The notes under the pieces: model-generated
Told to the model about the DNA's origin: nothing
What the model saw: only the letters and a program-made list of their open reading frames with translations
Databases searched by the model: none
Program-made: the position numbers and the translations under genes
Part shown: positions 33,189 to 41,899 of the stretch, one piece after another
Numbering within the stretch: the first letter of the stretch is position 1
Layout: every line of letters starts with the position of its first letter
Assembly: GCA_020636915.1 (NCBI GenBank)
Contig: JACJWV010000014.1
Location: 1-64,000, forward strand
Reading direction: 5' to 3'
DNA from: Nocardioides sp.
GTDB lineage: Bacteria; Actinomycetota; Actinomycetes; Propionibacteriales; Nocardioidaceae
Length of the DNA stretch: 64,000 bases

Positions 33189-34082
33189 TCAGGAGATCGT
33201 GATGTCCTTGGAGTCCTGCATCGGCCCGGGGCCCTCACCGCCCGAGGGGTCGTCGGTCATGACGACGAAGGTGTAGTCGCCCGGCGGGAGACCGGAGACG
33301 TCGACCTCCGTCTCCCACGGGTAGAGCTTGTCCATCCACCCCTCGGCCGTCGCGGACCCCCGCTTCACGACCTTCCCGGACGCGTTGCGCAGCTCCCAGG
33401 GCGTGGTGGCCTCGAACGAGCTGGAGACCCCGCTCGCCGTGAAGGAGCCGGACACCGTCGCGCCCTGCTCGGGCGACGTGACGTTGACCAGCGCCAGGGT
33501 CTTGATCGGGTCGGCGGCGGTGAACCCGTCCTCCGACGCCGTGTAGAACACCTGGGTCGGGTTGCCGTCGGCGTCGGTGAAGGTGATCGGGTCGCGCGAC
33601 TGGAGCACCCCCTGCGCCGTGTAGACGAGCTGCTGCAGGGCGAGCTGGGCGTCGGCCTCCTGCATGCCGTCGGGCAGCTTCTGCCACGAGTCGTCCGGCA
33701 GCGGGATCGTCGCGTCCCCGGACGTCGTGAAGGTGGCGGCCGGCAGGAGCGTGCCGTAGTCGGGGTCGAGGGCCGCGCCGGAGGCGGCCAGGGACAGCGC
33801 CTCGCCGAGCGGATCGGCCGCGTCGACGCGGCGGAACTCGCGGTACAGGCGCGGCCCCTGGGGCGTGTCCCCGACGAAGTAGACCGGCACCGTCACCTGG
33901 TCCGCCTGGGCGGTCGAGCTCGGTGAGGAGCCGTCCGACGGGGTGGCCTGAGAGCTGTGGTGCCCGGTCGTGCCGCTGGCGGGATCCGGGTCGTCCGCGG
34001 TGTCGCTGCCGCACCCGCCCAGCAACGACGCCGCCACGAGGATCGCGGCGAGCAGGGCGGCGGAGCGGGGGCGACGGGTCAT
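33189..34082 (-). CDS. Lipoprotein with GerMN and Gmad2 domains
   Basis: A 297-residue exported lipoprotein: signal peptide with lipobox LLGGCGS (Cys about 24), a Ser/Thr/Asp-rich linker, a GerMN domain (about 63-180: VTVPVYFVGDTPQGPRLYREFR ending before TLALVNVTSP), then an Ig-like Gmad2 domain (VTSPEQGATVSGSFTASG, GDYTFVVMTDDPS). In non-sporing Actinobacteria such proteins are thought to act at the cell wall; the role is not known. It ends 12 bp before the AlkZ-like gene and is probably cotranscribed with it. Confidence 0.85.
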   Translation of the reverse strand: MTRRPRSAALLAAILVAASLLGGCGSDTADDPDPASGTTGHHSSQATPSDGSSPSSTAQADQVTVPVYFVGDTPQGPRLYREFRRVDAADPLGEALSLAASGAALDPDYGTLLPAATFTTSGDATIPLPDDSWQKLPDGMQEADAQLALQQLVYTAQGVLQSRDPITFTDADGNPTQVFYTASEDGFTAADPIKTLALVNVTSPEQGATVSGSFTASGVSSSFEATTPWELRNASGKVVKRGSATAEGWMDKLYPWETEVDVSGLPPGDYTFVVMTDDPSGGEGPGPMQDSKDITIS

Positions 34083-34215
34083 GGGTCCATCCTCCCGAGG
34101 TCGGCACGTCGCCGGATGATGATCGTGCGCGTGTCGCGGCCGGAACCGGTCACACCGCGGTCGTCAGACTCACGCTACTTCCACGCGCCGGGGCGCCATC
34201 GGGTTTACTGGCGGG

Positions 34216-34554
34216 GTGGAGGACTGCATCTTCTGCAAGATCGTCGACGGGGAGATCCCCGGCGAGATCGTGCACACGACCGAGCGCACCGTCGCGTTCC
34301 GGGACCTGAACCCGCAGGCGCCGACGCACGTGCTGGTCGTGCCGCGCCGGCACTTCGCGAACGCAGCCGAGCTCGCCGCGGGCGACCCGGAGGCGTCGGC
34401 CGAGCTGGTGATGACGGCCGCGGCCGTCGCCACTGCCGAGGGGTACGACGACTACCGGCTGGTGTTCAACACCGGACCGGGCGTGGGCCAGACCGTCTTC
34501 CACACGCACCTGCACCTGCTGGCCGGGCGCCCGATGACCTGGCCGCCGGGATGA
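34216..34554 (+). CDS. HIT family nucleotide-binding protein
   Basis: A 112-residue HINT-like hydrolase. DCIFCKIVDGEIP is the N-terminal zinc-type signature, and FHTHLHLL near the end is the His-x-His-x-His catalytic triad; LNPQAPTHVLVVPRRH is also typical. It hydrolyses AMP-linked amines or acyl-adenylates; physiological substrates are uncertain. GTG 34216 has no ribosome site. The last bases overlap the copper lipoprotein start (ATGA), so the two are coupled in translation. Confidence 0.9.
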   Translation: MEDCIFCKIVDGEIPGEIVHTTERTVAFRDLNPQAPTHVLVVPRRHFANAAELAAGDPEASAELVMTAAAVATAEGYDDYRLVFNTGPGVGQTVFHTHLHLLAGRPMTWPPG

Positions 34555-35771
34555 GGCGGGGGCCCCGGGTCCTCGGTGCCCCCGTCGCACTCGTCGTCGC
34601 TGTCGTGCTGGCGCTCGCGCTCGCCGGCTGCGTGCAGGAGGGGCAGGACCGCCGTACCGGCTCCCCGACCGAGGTCCTCAAGCCGCCGGAGCCGCCCGAG
34701 GTCGTCGCCAGCCAGCTGGCCGACCTCCCCCAGGGCAAGAAGCTGCCGCTGCGTCCCGGCGAGCACCGGATGACACTGACCATGCCCGAGGAGTACACGC
34801 CCTCGGCGCCGACCGCGGGCGGCACCGACGACTACCGCTGCTTCGTGCTCGACCCGAAGCTGGACAAGGACGTCTGGCTGACGGGGAGCAACGTGCTGCC
34901 GGGCAACCCGCTGGTCGTGCACCACGTGATCCTCTTCCGCATCACCCCCGAGCAGGTCGCCGAGGCGCGCCAGAAGGACGCTGCGGACGAGGGGGCGGGC
35001 TGGACCTGCTTCGGCGGGACCGGTCTCTCCGGCGACTTCTCCAACATCGACGACGCGTCCTGGCTCGCGGCCTGGGCGCCGGGCGGTGACGAGACCAAGG
35101 TCAGCGACGGGTACGGCGTGAAGCTCGAGAAGGGCGCCCAGGTCGTGATGCAGGTCCACTACAACCTGCTCAAGGGCGCCGCGCCGGACGTGTCCAGCAC
35201 GCAGCTGCGCTGGATGCCGGCCAAGCGCGCCCTGACCCCGCTCCACACGGTGCTGCTCCCGGCGCCGGTGGAGCTGCCGTGCCGTCCCGGGCACGACGAC
35301 GGCCCGCTGTGCGACCGGGACGCCGCCGTGGCCGACGTGCTGCACCGGTTCGGTGGCGCCGGCAACACCAACGCGCTGCTCCACCTGCTGTGCGGCGAGG
35401 AGGTCGTCCCCGGCAACACCCAGTCCTGCACCCGGTACGTCCCGCAGGGGATGACGATCCTCGGGGTCGCCGGCCACATGCACCTGCTCGGCCGCAAGCT
35501 CCGTATCGAGACCAACCCCGGGACTCCGGAGGCCAGGACCGTCCTCGACATCCCGATGTGGGACTTCGACAACCAGGGCACCAAGCCGATCAAGCCGGTC
35601 CACCTCGACGCCGGCGACACCGTGCGGATCACGTGCACCCACGAGCAGTGGCTGCGCGACCGGCTGCCGGCGTTCCAGGGCCAGGAGGAGCGGTACGTCG
35701 TCTGGGGCGAGGGCAGCACCGACGAGATGTGCCTCGGGATGCTGCAGGCCGCCTTCGACGACGAGACCTGA
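34551..35771 (+). CDS. PHM/DBH-like copper monooxygenase lipoprotein
   Basis: A 406-residue exported lipoprotein (lipobox LALAGC, Cys about 27). It shows both copper sites of the peptidylglycine/dopamine monooxygenase fold: VVHHVILF (His124, His125) and MQVHYNL (His203) for the first; AGHMHLLG (His309, His311) and TDEMCLGM (Met393) for the second. These match the known PHM ligand set His-His-His and His-His-Met in order. It may hydroxylate a small molecule or be a copper-binding relative; a bacterial substrate is not known. Coupled to the HIT gene. Confidence 0.78.
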   Translation: MRRGPRVLGAPVALVVAVVLALALAGCVQEGQDRRTGSPTEVLKPPEPPEVVASQLADLPQGKKLPLRPGEHRMTLTMPEEYTPSAPTAGGTDDYRCFVLDPKLDKDVWLTGSNVLPGNPLVVHHVILFRITPEQVAEARQKDAADEGAGWTCFGGTGLSGDFSNIDDASWLAAWAPGGDETKVSDGYGVKLEKGAQVVMQVHYNLLKGAAPDVSSTQLRWMPAKRALTPLHTVLLPAPVELPCRPGHDDGPLCDRDAAVADVLHRFGGAGNTNALLHLLCGEEVVPGNTQSCTRYVPQGMTILGVAGHMHLLGRKLRIETNPGTPEARTVLDIPMWDFDNQGTKPIKPVHLDAGDTVRITCTHEQWLRDRLPAFQGQEERYVVWGEGSTDEMCLGMLQAAFDDET

Positions 35772-35784
35772 CCGGACGACGCAC

Positions 35785-36393
35785 GTGGCCTCGGACCGCC
35801 CTGTCCTGCTCACCCCCACCCTGTCCACCGCCCGGCTCCGGCTGCGTCCGGTGACCGGCGACGACGCCGAGGCCCTCTTCGCGATGCACAGCAGCCCGCT
35901 GGTGCTGCGCTACTGGGACGCGCCGCCCTGGGGCGAGCGGGCACGCGCCCAGCGGTTCATCGCAGCGTGCCGCGAGATGGCGGACGACGGCGTCGGCGTG
36001 CGGCTCGCGATCGACCGGGCCACCGACGACACGTTCCTGGGCTGGTGCAGCCTGACCCGCTGGAACCCCGAGTACCGCAGCGCGGCGATGGGCTACTGCC
36101 TCGAGGAGGCGGCGTGGGGGCACGGCTACGCGACGGAGGCAGCGGGCGCCCTGCTCTCCTGGGCGTTCGGGGCGTGGGACCTGAACCGGGTCCAGGCCGA
36201 GACCGACACGCGCAACGTGGCATCCGCCCGCGTCCTGGAGAAGCTCGGCTTCGTGCGCGAGGGGACGCTCCGCGAGGACTGCGTGGTCGACGGCGAGGTG
36301 TCCGACTCCTGGGTCTACGGACTCCTCCGGCGCCAGTGGCGGCCGCCGCCCGTGGCCGACCAGCCCGCTCGCGGCGGGTCTCAGAACAGGTAG
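35785..36393 (+). CDS. GNAT N-acetyltransferase, RimJ/RimL type
   Basis: A 202-residue acyltransferase. STARLRLRPVTGDDAEAL opens the fold, MGYCLEEAAWGHGYATEAAG (about 92-111) is the acetyl-CoA site with the Gly-x-Gly-x-Ala loop, and NVASARVLEKLGFVREG is the family tail motif. It probably acetylates the N-terminus of a protein or a small amine. GTG 35785 lies 14 bp after the copper lipoprotein stop, suggesting the same transcript. The C-terminal tail (after 187) is Pro-rich and overlaps the next minus-strand gene by 13 bp. Confidence 0.85.
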   Translation: MASDRPVLLTPTLSTARLRLRPVTGDDAEALFAMHSSPLVLRYWDAPPWGERARAQRFIAACREMADDGVGVRLAIDRATDDTFLGWCSLTRWNPEYRSAAMGYCLEEAAWGHGYATEAAGALLSWAFGAWDLNRVQAETDTRNVASARVLEKLGFVREGTLREDCVVDGEVSDSWVYGLLRRQWRPPPVADQPARGGSQNR

Positions 36394-36641
36394 TAGACCC
36401 GCATGAGGGCGAAGACGACGGGCAGCCCGAAGACGACGAGCATCACCCACGCGGTCAGCCGGTGCACCGGCTTGCTGGAGTCCAGCCGACCGGCGAAGTC
36501 GAGGATGGCGCCGTCCGGGACGTGGTGCGTGAGCCCGATGCGGCGGGCGTCGTCGGGCAGGTGGTGGCCGGCGAACCAGTACGGCGGGGTGTCGTCGTCG
36601 TGGTCGTCCTCGTCGTACGCCCGCTCGTCGACCTCCCGCAT
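36381..36641 (-). CDS. Small membrane-anchored hypothetical protein
   Basis: An 86-residue protein with an acidic head (DERAYDEDDHDDD), a PPYWFAGHHLPDDARRIG motif in the middle and one C-terminal transmembrane helix (WVMLVVFGLPVVFALMRVYYL). The N-terminus would be cytoplasmic if the charge rule holds. No family is recognised. GTG 36647 is an alternative start that adds two residues. It overlaps the convergent GNAT gene and is divergent from phoH. Confidence 0.6.
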   Translation of the reverse strand: MREVDERAYDEDDHDDDTPPYWFAGHHLPDDARRIGLTHHVPDGAILDFAGRLDSSKPVHRLTAWVMLVVFGLPVVFALMRVYYLF

Positions 36642-36759
36642 GCGCACACGGTACTCGCCGGCGTCCCCGCCGGTGGCTTACTCGCTGGGCCGGCTGGCGC
36701 CGAGCCCGTAGCATGGAGGGGCTCGTCCACCCCACCGAAAGGTCGCCCACCGGGCATCC

Positions 36760-37776
36760 ATGACAGACACCAGCCACCACGGGGCCCACGCCGCCAACGC
36801 CACCCGCCACACGGTGGTGGTCCCCAACAGCATCAACATGGTCAGCCTCCTGGGCCCCGGAGACGAGCACCTCGGTCTGATCGAGCGCTCCTTCGGCGCC
36901 GACGTGCACGTCCGCGGCAACCGCATCACGCTGCACGGCGAGCCGGGCGAGGTCGCCCTCGCCGAACGGCTGCTCGACGAGCTGGTCGCGATCATCCGCA
37001 CCGGCCAGGGCGTCACGTCGGAGACCGTCGAGCGGGTGCTCGGCATGCTCCGCGCGGAGACGACCGAGCGGCCGGCCGACGTGCTGAGCCTGAACATCCT
37101 CAGCAACCGGGGCCGCTCGATCCGCCCGAAGACGCTGAACCAGAAGCGCTACGTCGACTCCATCGACAAGCACACGATCACCTTCGGCATCGGCCCGGCG
37201 GGCACCGGCAAGACCTACCTCGCCGTGGCGAAGGCCGTGCAGGCGCTGCAGTCGAAGAACGTCAACCGGATCATCCTCAGCCGCCCGGCCGTCGAGGCGG
37301 GGGAGAAGCTCGGGTTCCTGCCCGGCACGCTCACCGAGAAGATCGACCCCTACCTGCGTCCGCTCTACGACGCGTTGCACGACATGGTCGACCCCGAGAC
37401 GATCCCCAAGCTGCTGGCTGCGGGCACCATCGAGATCGCGCCGCTGGCGTTCCTGCGCGGCCGGTCCCTCAACGACTCGTTCATCATCCTCGACGAGGCG
37501 CAGAACACCACGCCCGAGCAGATGAAGATGTTCCTGACCCGGCTCGGGTTCGGCTCGAAGATCGTGGTGACCGGCGACGTGACCCAGACCGACCTGCCCA
37601 GTGGCCAGAAGTCCGGGCTGCGTGCGGTCGAGGAGATCCTCGACGAGATCGACGACATCTCGTTCAACCGGCTCACCAGCCACGACGTCGTACGCCACAA
37701 GCTGGTCGGCCGGATCGTCGCGGCCTACGACGAGCACGACGCGCGGTCCGGGGTCAAGCACGCCCACCAGTCGTGA
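36760..37776 (+). CDS. phoH: PhoH-family ATPase
   Basis: A 338-residue P-loop ATPase. Residues 1-110 contain a KH-like RNA-binding part; Walker A is GIGPAGTGKTYLA (about 143-155); Walker B is SFIILDEAQNTTPEQMKMFL; VVTGDVTQTDLP is the sensor motif. PhoH proteins are linked to RNA metabolism, and the phoH-ybeY-CNNM-era order here supports a role with YbeY in RNA processing or ribosome quality control. ATG 36760 is used. It is first of the run phoH-ybeY-CNNM/CBS. Confidence 0.92.
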   Translation: MTDTSHHGAHAANATRHTVVVPNSINMVSLLGPGDEHLGLIERSFGADVHVRGNRITLHGEPGEVALAERLLDELVAIIRTGQGVTSETVERVLGMLRAETTERPADVLSLNILSNRGRSIRPKTLNQKRYVDSIDKHTITFGIGPAGTGKTYLAVAKAVQALQSKNVNRIILSRPAVEAGEKLGFLPGTLTEKIDPYLRPLYDALHDMVDPETIPKLLAAGTIEIAPLAFLRGRSLNDSFIILDEAQNTTPEQMKMFLTRLGFGSKIVVTGDVTQTDLPSGQKSGLRAVEEILDEIDDISFNRLTSHDVVRHKLVGRIVAAYDEHDARSGVKHAHQS

Positions 37777-37793
37777 GCTGGAGGGAAGCCACG

Positions 37794-38255
37794 ATGAGCA
37801 TCGAGATCCTCAACGAGTCCGGCCGTGACCTGGACGAGAAGCGGTTGGCGAGGCTGAGCCGCTTCGTGATGGACCGGATGCGCGTGCACCCGCTCGCCGA
37901 GCTGTGCATCAAGGCCGTCGACGAACCGACCATCGCCGAGCTCAACCAGCACTGGATGGAGAAGGAGGGACCCACCGACGTCCTGGCCTTCCCGATGGAC
38001 GAGCTGCGGCCGGGCCTGGTCAACGAGGACCTCGAGGAGGGCGTGCTCGGCGACCTGGTCCTCTGCCCGGACGTCGCCGAGCGGCAGGGTCGGACCGCCG
38101 GTCACGGCACCGAGGCCGAGATCGAGCTGCTGACGGTCCACGGCATCCTCCACCTGCTGGGCTACGACCACGCCGAGCCCGAGGAGCACCGCGAGATGTT
38201 CGGGCTCCAGGACGACATCCTGGCCGCCTGGCGGGCCGAGAACCCCGCCCGGTGA
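37794..38255 (+). CDS. ybeY: Endoribonuclease YbeY
   Basis: A 153-residue UPF0054 zinc protein. HGILHLLGYDHAEPEE carries the H-x3-H-x5-H metal site, and GPTDVLAFPMDE and LGDLVLCPDVA are family landmarks. YbeY takes part in 16S rRNA 3' end maturation and 70S quality control. It starts 17 bp after phoH with a GGAGGG ribosome site and overlaps the next gene (GTGA), so it is translationally coupled to the CNNM protein. Confidence 0.95.
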   Translation: MSIEILNESGRDLDEKRLARLSRFVMDRMRVHPLAELCIKAVDEPTIAELNQHWMEKEGPTDVLAFPMDELRPGLVNEDLEEGVLGDLVLCPDVAERQGRTAGHGTEAEIELLTVHGILHLLGYDHAEPEEHREMFGLQDDILAAWRAENPAR

Positions 38256-39529
38256 ACGCCTGGCTGCTGCTCGCCGCGGCGGCCCTCGTGGTCCTCGCGG
38301 GGCTGTTCTCGGCCGCGGATGCCGCGTTGTCGGGCTTCTCGCGCGCCCGTGCCGAGGAGCTGCACGCGGAGGGTCGAGCAGGCGCCGGGCGGCTGGTCGT
38401 GCTCCTCGACGACCTGCCGCGCTACCTCAACACGGCGCTGCTGCTGCGGCTGCTCTGCGAGATCTCCGCGATCGTGCTCGTCACGCTCGAGATGCAGGCG
38501 GCGTACGACGCCTGGTGGCCGACCGTGCTGACCGCGATCGGCGCGATGCTGGTCGTCTCGTTCGTGGCGATCGGCGTCGCGCCGCGCACCATCGGCCGCC
38601 AGCACGCCGACCGGGTCGCGCTGGCGTCGGCGCCGCCGGTCGCGGCGGTCACCGCGGTCCTGGGCCCGCTGCCGCGGCTGCTCATCCTCGTCGGCAACGC
38701 GCTGACGCCGGGCAAGGGGTTCCGCGAGGGCCCGTTCTCGACCGAGACCGAGCTGCGCGAGCTCGTCGACCTCGCCGAGGCGTCGGCGGTGATCGAGTCC
38801 GGCGAGCGCAAGATGATCCACTCCGTCTTCGAGCTCGGCGACACCACCGCCCGCGAGGTGATGGTGCCGCGCACCGACGTGGTCTTCATCGAGCGCTACA
38901 AGAACCTGCGGCAGACCCTGTCGCTCTTCCTGCGCAGTGGCTTCTCGCGGGTCCCGGTGATCGGGGACAACCTCGACGACGTGGTCGGCATCGCCTACCT
39001 CAAGGACATCGTCCGCCGCGACTTCGAGGCGCCGGACGTCGAGTTCACCCAGCGCATCGACGAGGTGATGCGCCCGGCCCACTTCGTGCCGGACTCCAAG
39101 CCGGTCGACGCGCTGCTCTCGGAGATGCAGGCGATGCGCCAGCACATCGCGGTCGTCGTCGACGAGTACGGCGGCACCGCCGGACTGGTGACGATCGAGG
39201 ACGTCCTGGAGGAGATCGTCGGCGAGATCGCGGACGAGTACGACGACGAGACCGTCGACGTCGAGAAGCTCGACGACGGCTCGGTACGGGTGTCCTCGCG
39301 CTACCCGATCGACGACCTCGACGAGCTCTTCGGCTTCGAGGTCGAGGAGGAGGACGTGGACAGCGTCGGCGGCCTGATGGCCAAGCACCTCGGCGTCGTC
39401 CCGATCCCCGGGTCGGCGGTCGAGGCGCACGGGCTGCGCTTCGAGGCGGAGGCGGCGTCCGGGCGCCGCAACAAGATCGGTACCGTGCGGATCGCGCGGG
39501 CGGACGAGAGCGAGGACGACGGTGAGTGA
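38252..39529 (+). CDS. CNNM/hemolysin-C-type transporter with CBS pair
   Basis: A 425-residue membrane protein. The CNNM part (1-180) has helices LLLAAAALVVLAGLFSAADAA and a conserved GVAPRTIGRQHADRVAL; two CBS domains follow (EVMVPRTDVVFIE and VDEYGGTAGLVTIEDVLEEI, about 205-325); the CorC/HlyC C-domain (340-420) is last. Relatives move Mg2+ or other divalent metal and sense ATP through CBS. GTG 38252 overlaps the ybeY stop. Confidence 0.9.
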   Translation: MNAWLLLAAAALVVLAGLFSAADAALSGFSRARAEELHAEGRAGAGRLVVLLDDLPRYLNTALLLRLLCEISAIVLVTLEMQAAYDAWWPTVLTAIGAMLVVSFVAIGVAPRTIGRQHADRVALASAPPVAAVTAVLGPLPRLLILVGNALTPGKGFREGPFSTETELRELVDLAEASAVIESGERKMIHSVFELGDTTAREVMVPRTDVVFIERYKNLRQTLSLFLRSGFSRVPVIGDNLDDVVGIAYLKDIVRRDFEAPDVEFTQRIDEVMRPAHFVPDSKPVDALLSEMQAMRQHIAVVVDEYGGTAGLVTIEDVLEEIVGEIADEYDDETVDVEKLDDGSVRVSSRYPIDDLDELFGFEVEEEDVDSVGGLMAKHLGVVPIPGSAVEAHGLRFEAEAASGRRNKIGTVRIARADESEDDGE

Positions 39530-39875
39530 CCCCTCCGGACAGCTGTCCGCCGAGGACCGCAAGCTGGTGACGCTGGCGCGGGCGTCGCGGGCGCGCACGC
39601 GGGCGGCCGAAGGTGCCGCCGTACGCGACGCGGACGGACGCACCTACGCCGCCGCGACCGTCGCGCTGCCCTCGCTGGAGGTCTCCGCGGTCGGCGTGTG
39701 CGTCGCGATGGCGGTCGCCTCGGGCGCGAAGGGACTGGAGGCCGCCGTGGTGCTGACCGAGGCGCCGGCCGTCGCCGACACCGACCTCGACGCGCTGCGC
39801 GACCTGGCCGGGCCCGGGGTGGTCGTCTACCGGGGCGACGCGAAGGGCACGGTCGAGGAGACCCTGACCACCTGA
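39522..39875 (+). CDS. Cytidine-deaminase-like protein without zinc ligands
   Basis: A 117-residue protein with the cytidine deaminase outline: helix KLVTLARASRARTRAAEGAAV, strand DGRTYAAATVALPSLEV, then AVGVCVAMAVASGAKGLEAA where active enzymes carry Cys/His-Ala-Glu, followed by a region lacking Pro-Cys-x2-Cys. None of the zinc ligands is present, so deaminase activity is unlikely. The position between a CNNM gene and era is where many Actinobacteria encode it. GTG 39522 overlaps the CNNM stop by 8 bp. Confidence 0.75.
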   Translation: MSDPSGQLSAEDRKLVTLARASRARTRAAEGAAVRDADGRTYAAATVALPSLEVSAVGVCVAMAVASGAKGLEAAVVLTEAPAVADTDLDALRDLAGPGVVVYRGDAKGTVEETLTT

Positions 39876-39895
39876 GTGGCTGCCAGAATGCCGCC

Positions 39896-40489
39896 ATGCC
39901 CACCAGCCGCCTCGAGGCGTTCAGCGACGGCGTGCTCGCCATCATCATCACGATCATGGTGCTCGAGCTGCGCCCGCCCGAGGGCGCGACGCTCGAGGAC
40001 CTGCGCGACGTCAGCACGGGGTTCCTGACCTACCTGCTGAGCTTCGTCTACATCGGCATCTACTGGAACAACCACCACCACCTGTTCCAGCTGGTGCGAC
40101 GCGTCGACGGCCGGGTGCTCTGGGCCAACCTCGACCTGCTGTTCTGGCTCTCGCTCTACCCGTTCACGACCGCCTGGATGGACGAGACCGGTCTGGCCCG
40201 CACGCCGGTCGTCGTCTACGGCGTCAACCTGCTGGCTGCGGCGATCGCCTACTACGTGCTGCAGCTGACGATCCTGCGTGCCGAAGGAGACGACGGGGTG
40301 GTGCGGGCGGCGATCGGCCGGGACCTGAAGGGCAAGCTCTCGCCGGTGATCTACCTGCTGGGCATCGGGTCCGCCCTGTGGGTGGCGGAATGGCTGGCGC
40401 TCGTCTGCTACGTCGCGGTCGCCGCGATGTGGCTCGTGCCGGACCGGAGGTTCGAGGGCTACGTCGTCGAGCACGGTACGGCGGCCTGA
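39896..40489 (+). CDS. TMEM175-family membrane protein (DUF1211)
   Basis: A 197-residue integral membrane protein with about six helices. The N-terminal TSRLEAFSDGVLAIIITIMV is the channel signature (R-x3-F-S-D-G) of the TMEM175 potassium channel family, and WNNHHHLFQLV is also conserved. Bacterial members form tetrameric K+ channels. ATG 39896 has a weak CAGAAT hexamer 6 nt upstream and no ribosome site, so it may be leaderless. Confidence 0.87.
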   Translation: MPTSRLEAFSDGVLAIIITIMVLELRPPEGATLEDLRDVSTGFLTYLLSFVYIGIYWNNHHHLFQLVRRVDGRVLWANLDLLFWLSLYPFTTAWMDETGLARTPVVVYGVNLLAAAIAYYVLQLTILRAEGDDGVVRAAIGRDLKGKLSPVIYLLGIGSALWVAEWLALVCYVAVAAMWLVPDRRFEGYVVEHGTAA

Positions 40490-40513
40490 GACGCGCAGGA
40501 CTCGGGGCAGGAG

Positions 40514-40519
40514 TAAGTT
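40514..40519 (+). promoter_or_regulatory. -10-like hexamer of the tms genes
   Basis: TAAGTT lies 7 nt before GTG 40527, which supports that GTG as the start of a leaderless mRNA over TTG 40518, whose only support is an AGGAG 4 nt away. Confidence 0.45.
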
Positions 40520-40526
40520 GCCGTCC

Positions 40527-41897
40527 GTGAGTCTGCGTGGGTGGGGAGCACACGAGGAGGCGGTGGCCCGGTTGCGGTCGTCGTACACCGCCATCCCGGC
40601 GGACGCTCCGGTGCGGCTGGCGAAGAAGACCTCCAACCTGTTCCGCCCACGCGCGGCGACGTCTGCCCCCGGTCTCGACGTCTCGGGCCTCGACGGCGTC
40701 ATCGCCGTCGACCCGGTGGCGCGCACCGCCGACGTGCAGGGCATGTGCACCTACGAGGACCTCGTGGACGAGACGCTGCCACACGGGTTGATGCCCTACG
40801 TCGTCCCGCAGCTGCGCACCATCACGCTCGGCGGCGCGGTCACCGGTCTCGGCATCGAGTCGACGAGCTTCCGCAACGGGCTCCCGCACGAGTCGGTGCT
40901 GGAGATGGACGTCTTCACCGGGTCCGGTGAGGTCGTGACCTGCCGTCCCGGTCCGGACGGCGAGCACGCCGACCTGTTCGACGCGTTCCCCAACTCCTAC
41001 GGGTCGCTCGGCTACGCGACCCGCCTGCGGATCCGCCTCGAGCCCGTGCCGGGCTACGTCGCGCTGCGCCACGTCCGCTTCGACGACCTCGGGCTGCTGG
41101 CGAAGTCCATCGCCGAGATCGCCGAGACCGCGTCGTACGACGGCGAGCGGGTCGACGCCGTCGACGGGGTCGCCTTCGAGCCGGGGGAGTACTACCTCTC
41201 GCTCGCGCGGTGGACCGACGAGCCGGCGCCGACCAGCGACTACACCGGCCAGCAGATCTTCTACCGCTCGATCCAGCAGCGCGAGACCGACGTGCTCACG
41301 ACCTACGACTACCTGTGGCGCTGGGACACCGACTGGTTCTGGTGCTCGGGCGCGTTCGGCGTCCAGAACCCCACGGTCCGGCGGTTGTGGCCCCGGCGGT
41401 GGCGCCGCTCGGACGTCTACCACAAGCTGATCGGCCTGGATCGCAAGGTCGGCTTCGCCGACTGGCTCGACCGGCGCCAGGGCAAGCCGCTGCGGGAGCG
41501 GGTCATCCAGGACATCGAGGTGCCCGTCGAGCGGTTGCCGGAGTTCCTCGAGTGGTTCGACGAGGCCGTCGGCATGCGTCCGGTGTGGCTGTGCCCGTGC
41601 AAGGCGCTCCGCGACTGGCCGACCTACCCGCTCGAGCCGGAGCACCTGTACGTGAACGTCGGCTTCTGGGGCACCGTGCACGTGGGCCCGGACGCCCTCG
41701 AGGGACCGCGCAACCGGGCGATCGAGGCGAAGGTGCACGAGCTCGGCGGCCACAAGTCCCTCTACAGCGAGGCCTTCTACGACCGCGACACGTTCGACGA
41801 TCTCTACGACGGCGCCAACCTCGCCGCCGTGAAGGGGCGCTACGACCCCGACGACCGGCTGACCAGCCTCTACGACAAGGCGGTGAAGAGACAGTGA
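40527..41897 (+). CDS. tmsA: FAD-dependent oxidoreductase TmsA/BfaA-like (10-methylene reductase)
   Basis: A 456-residue FAD enzyme of the PCMH/GlcD fold. The FAD-binding phrase AVDPVARTADVQGMCTYEDL, then PYVVPQLRTITLGGAVTGLGIESTSF (split here over two strands), is typical; the C-half holds KALRDWPTYPLEPEHLYVNV-like sequence. Next to tmsB it should reduce the 10-methylene group on phospholipid oleoyl chains to 10-methyl, as in tuberculostearic acid formation (BfaA in mycobacteria). GTG 40527 is preferred over TTG 40518. The stop overlaps the region of the tmsB start. Confidence 0.85.
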   Translation: MSLRGWGAHEEAVARLRSSYTAIPADAPVRLAKKTSNLFRPRAATSAPGLDVSGLDGVIAVDPVARTADVQGMCTYEDLVDETLPHGLMPYVVPQLRTITLGGAVTGLGIESTSFRNGLPHESVLEMDVFTGSGEVVTCRPGPDGEHADLFDAFPNSYGSLGYATRLRIRLEPVPGYVALRHVRFDDLGLLAKSIAEIAETASYDGERVDAVDGVAFEPGEYYLSLARWTDEPAPTSDYTGQQIFYRSIQQRETDVLTTYDYLWRWDTDWFWCSGAFGVQNPTVRRLWPRRWRRSDVYHKLIGLDRKVGFADWLDRRQGKPLRERVIQDIEVPVERLPEFLEWFDEAVGMRPVWLCPCKALRDWPTYPLEPEHLYVNVGFWGTVHVGPDALEGPRNRAIEAKVHELGGHKSLYSEAFYDRDTFDDLYDGANLAAVKGRYDPDDRLTSLYDKAVKRQ

Positions 41898-41899
41898 CG

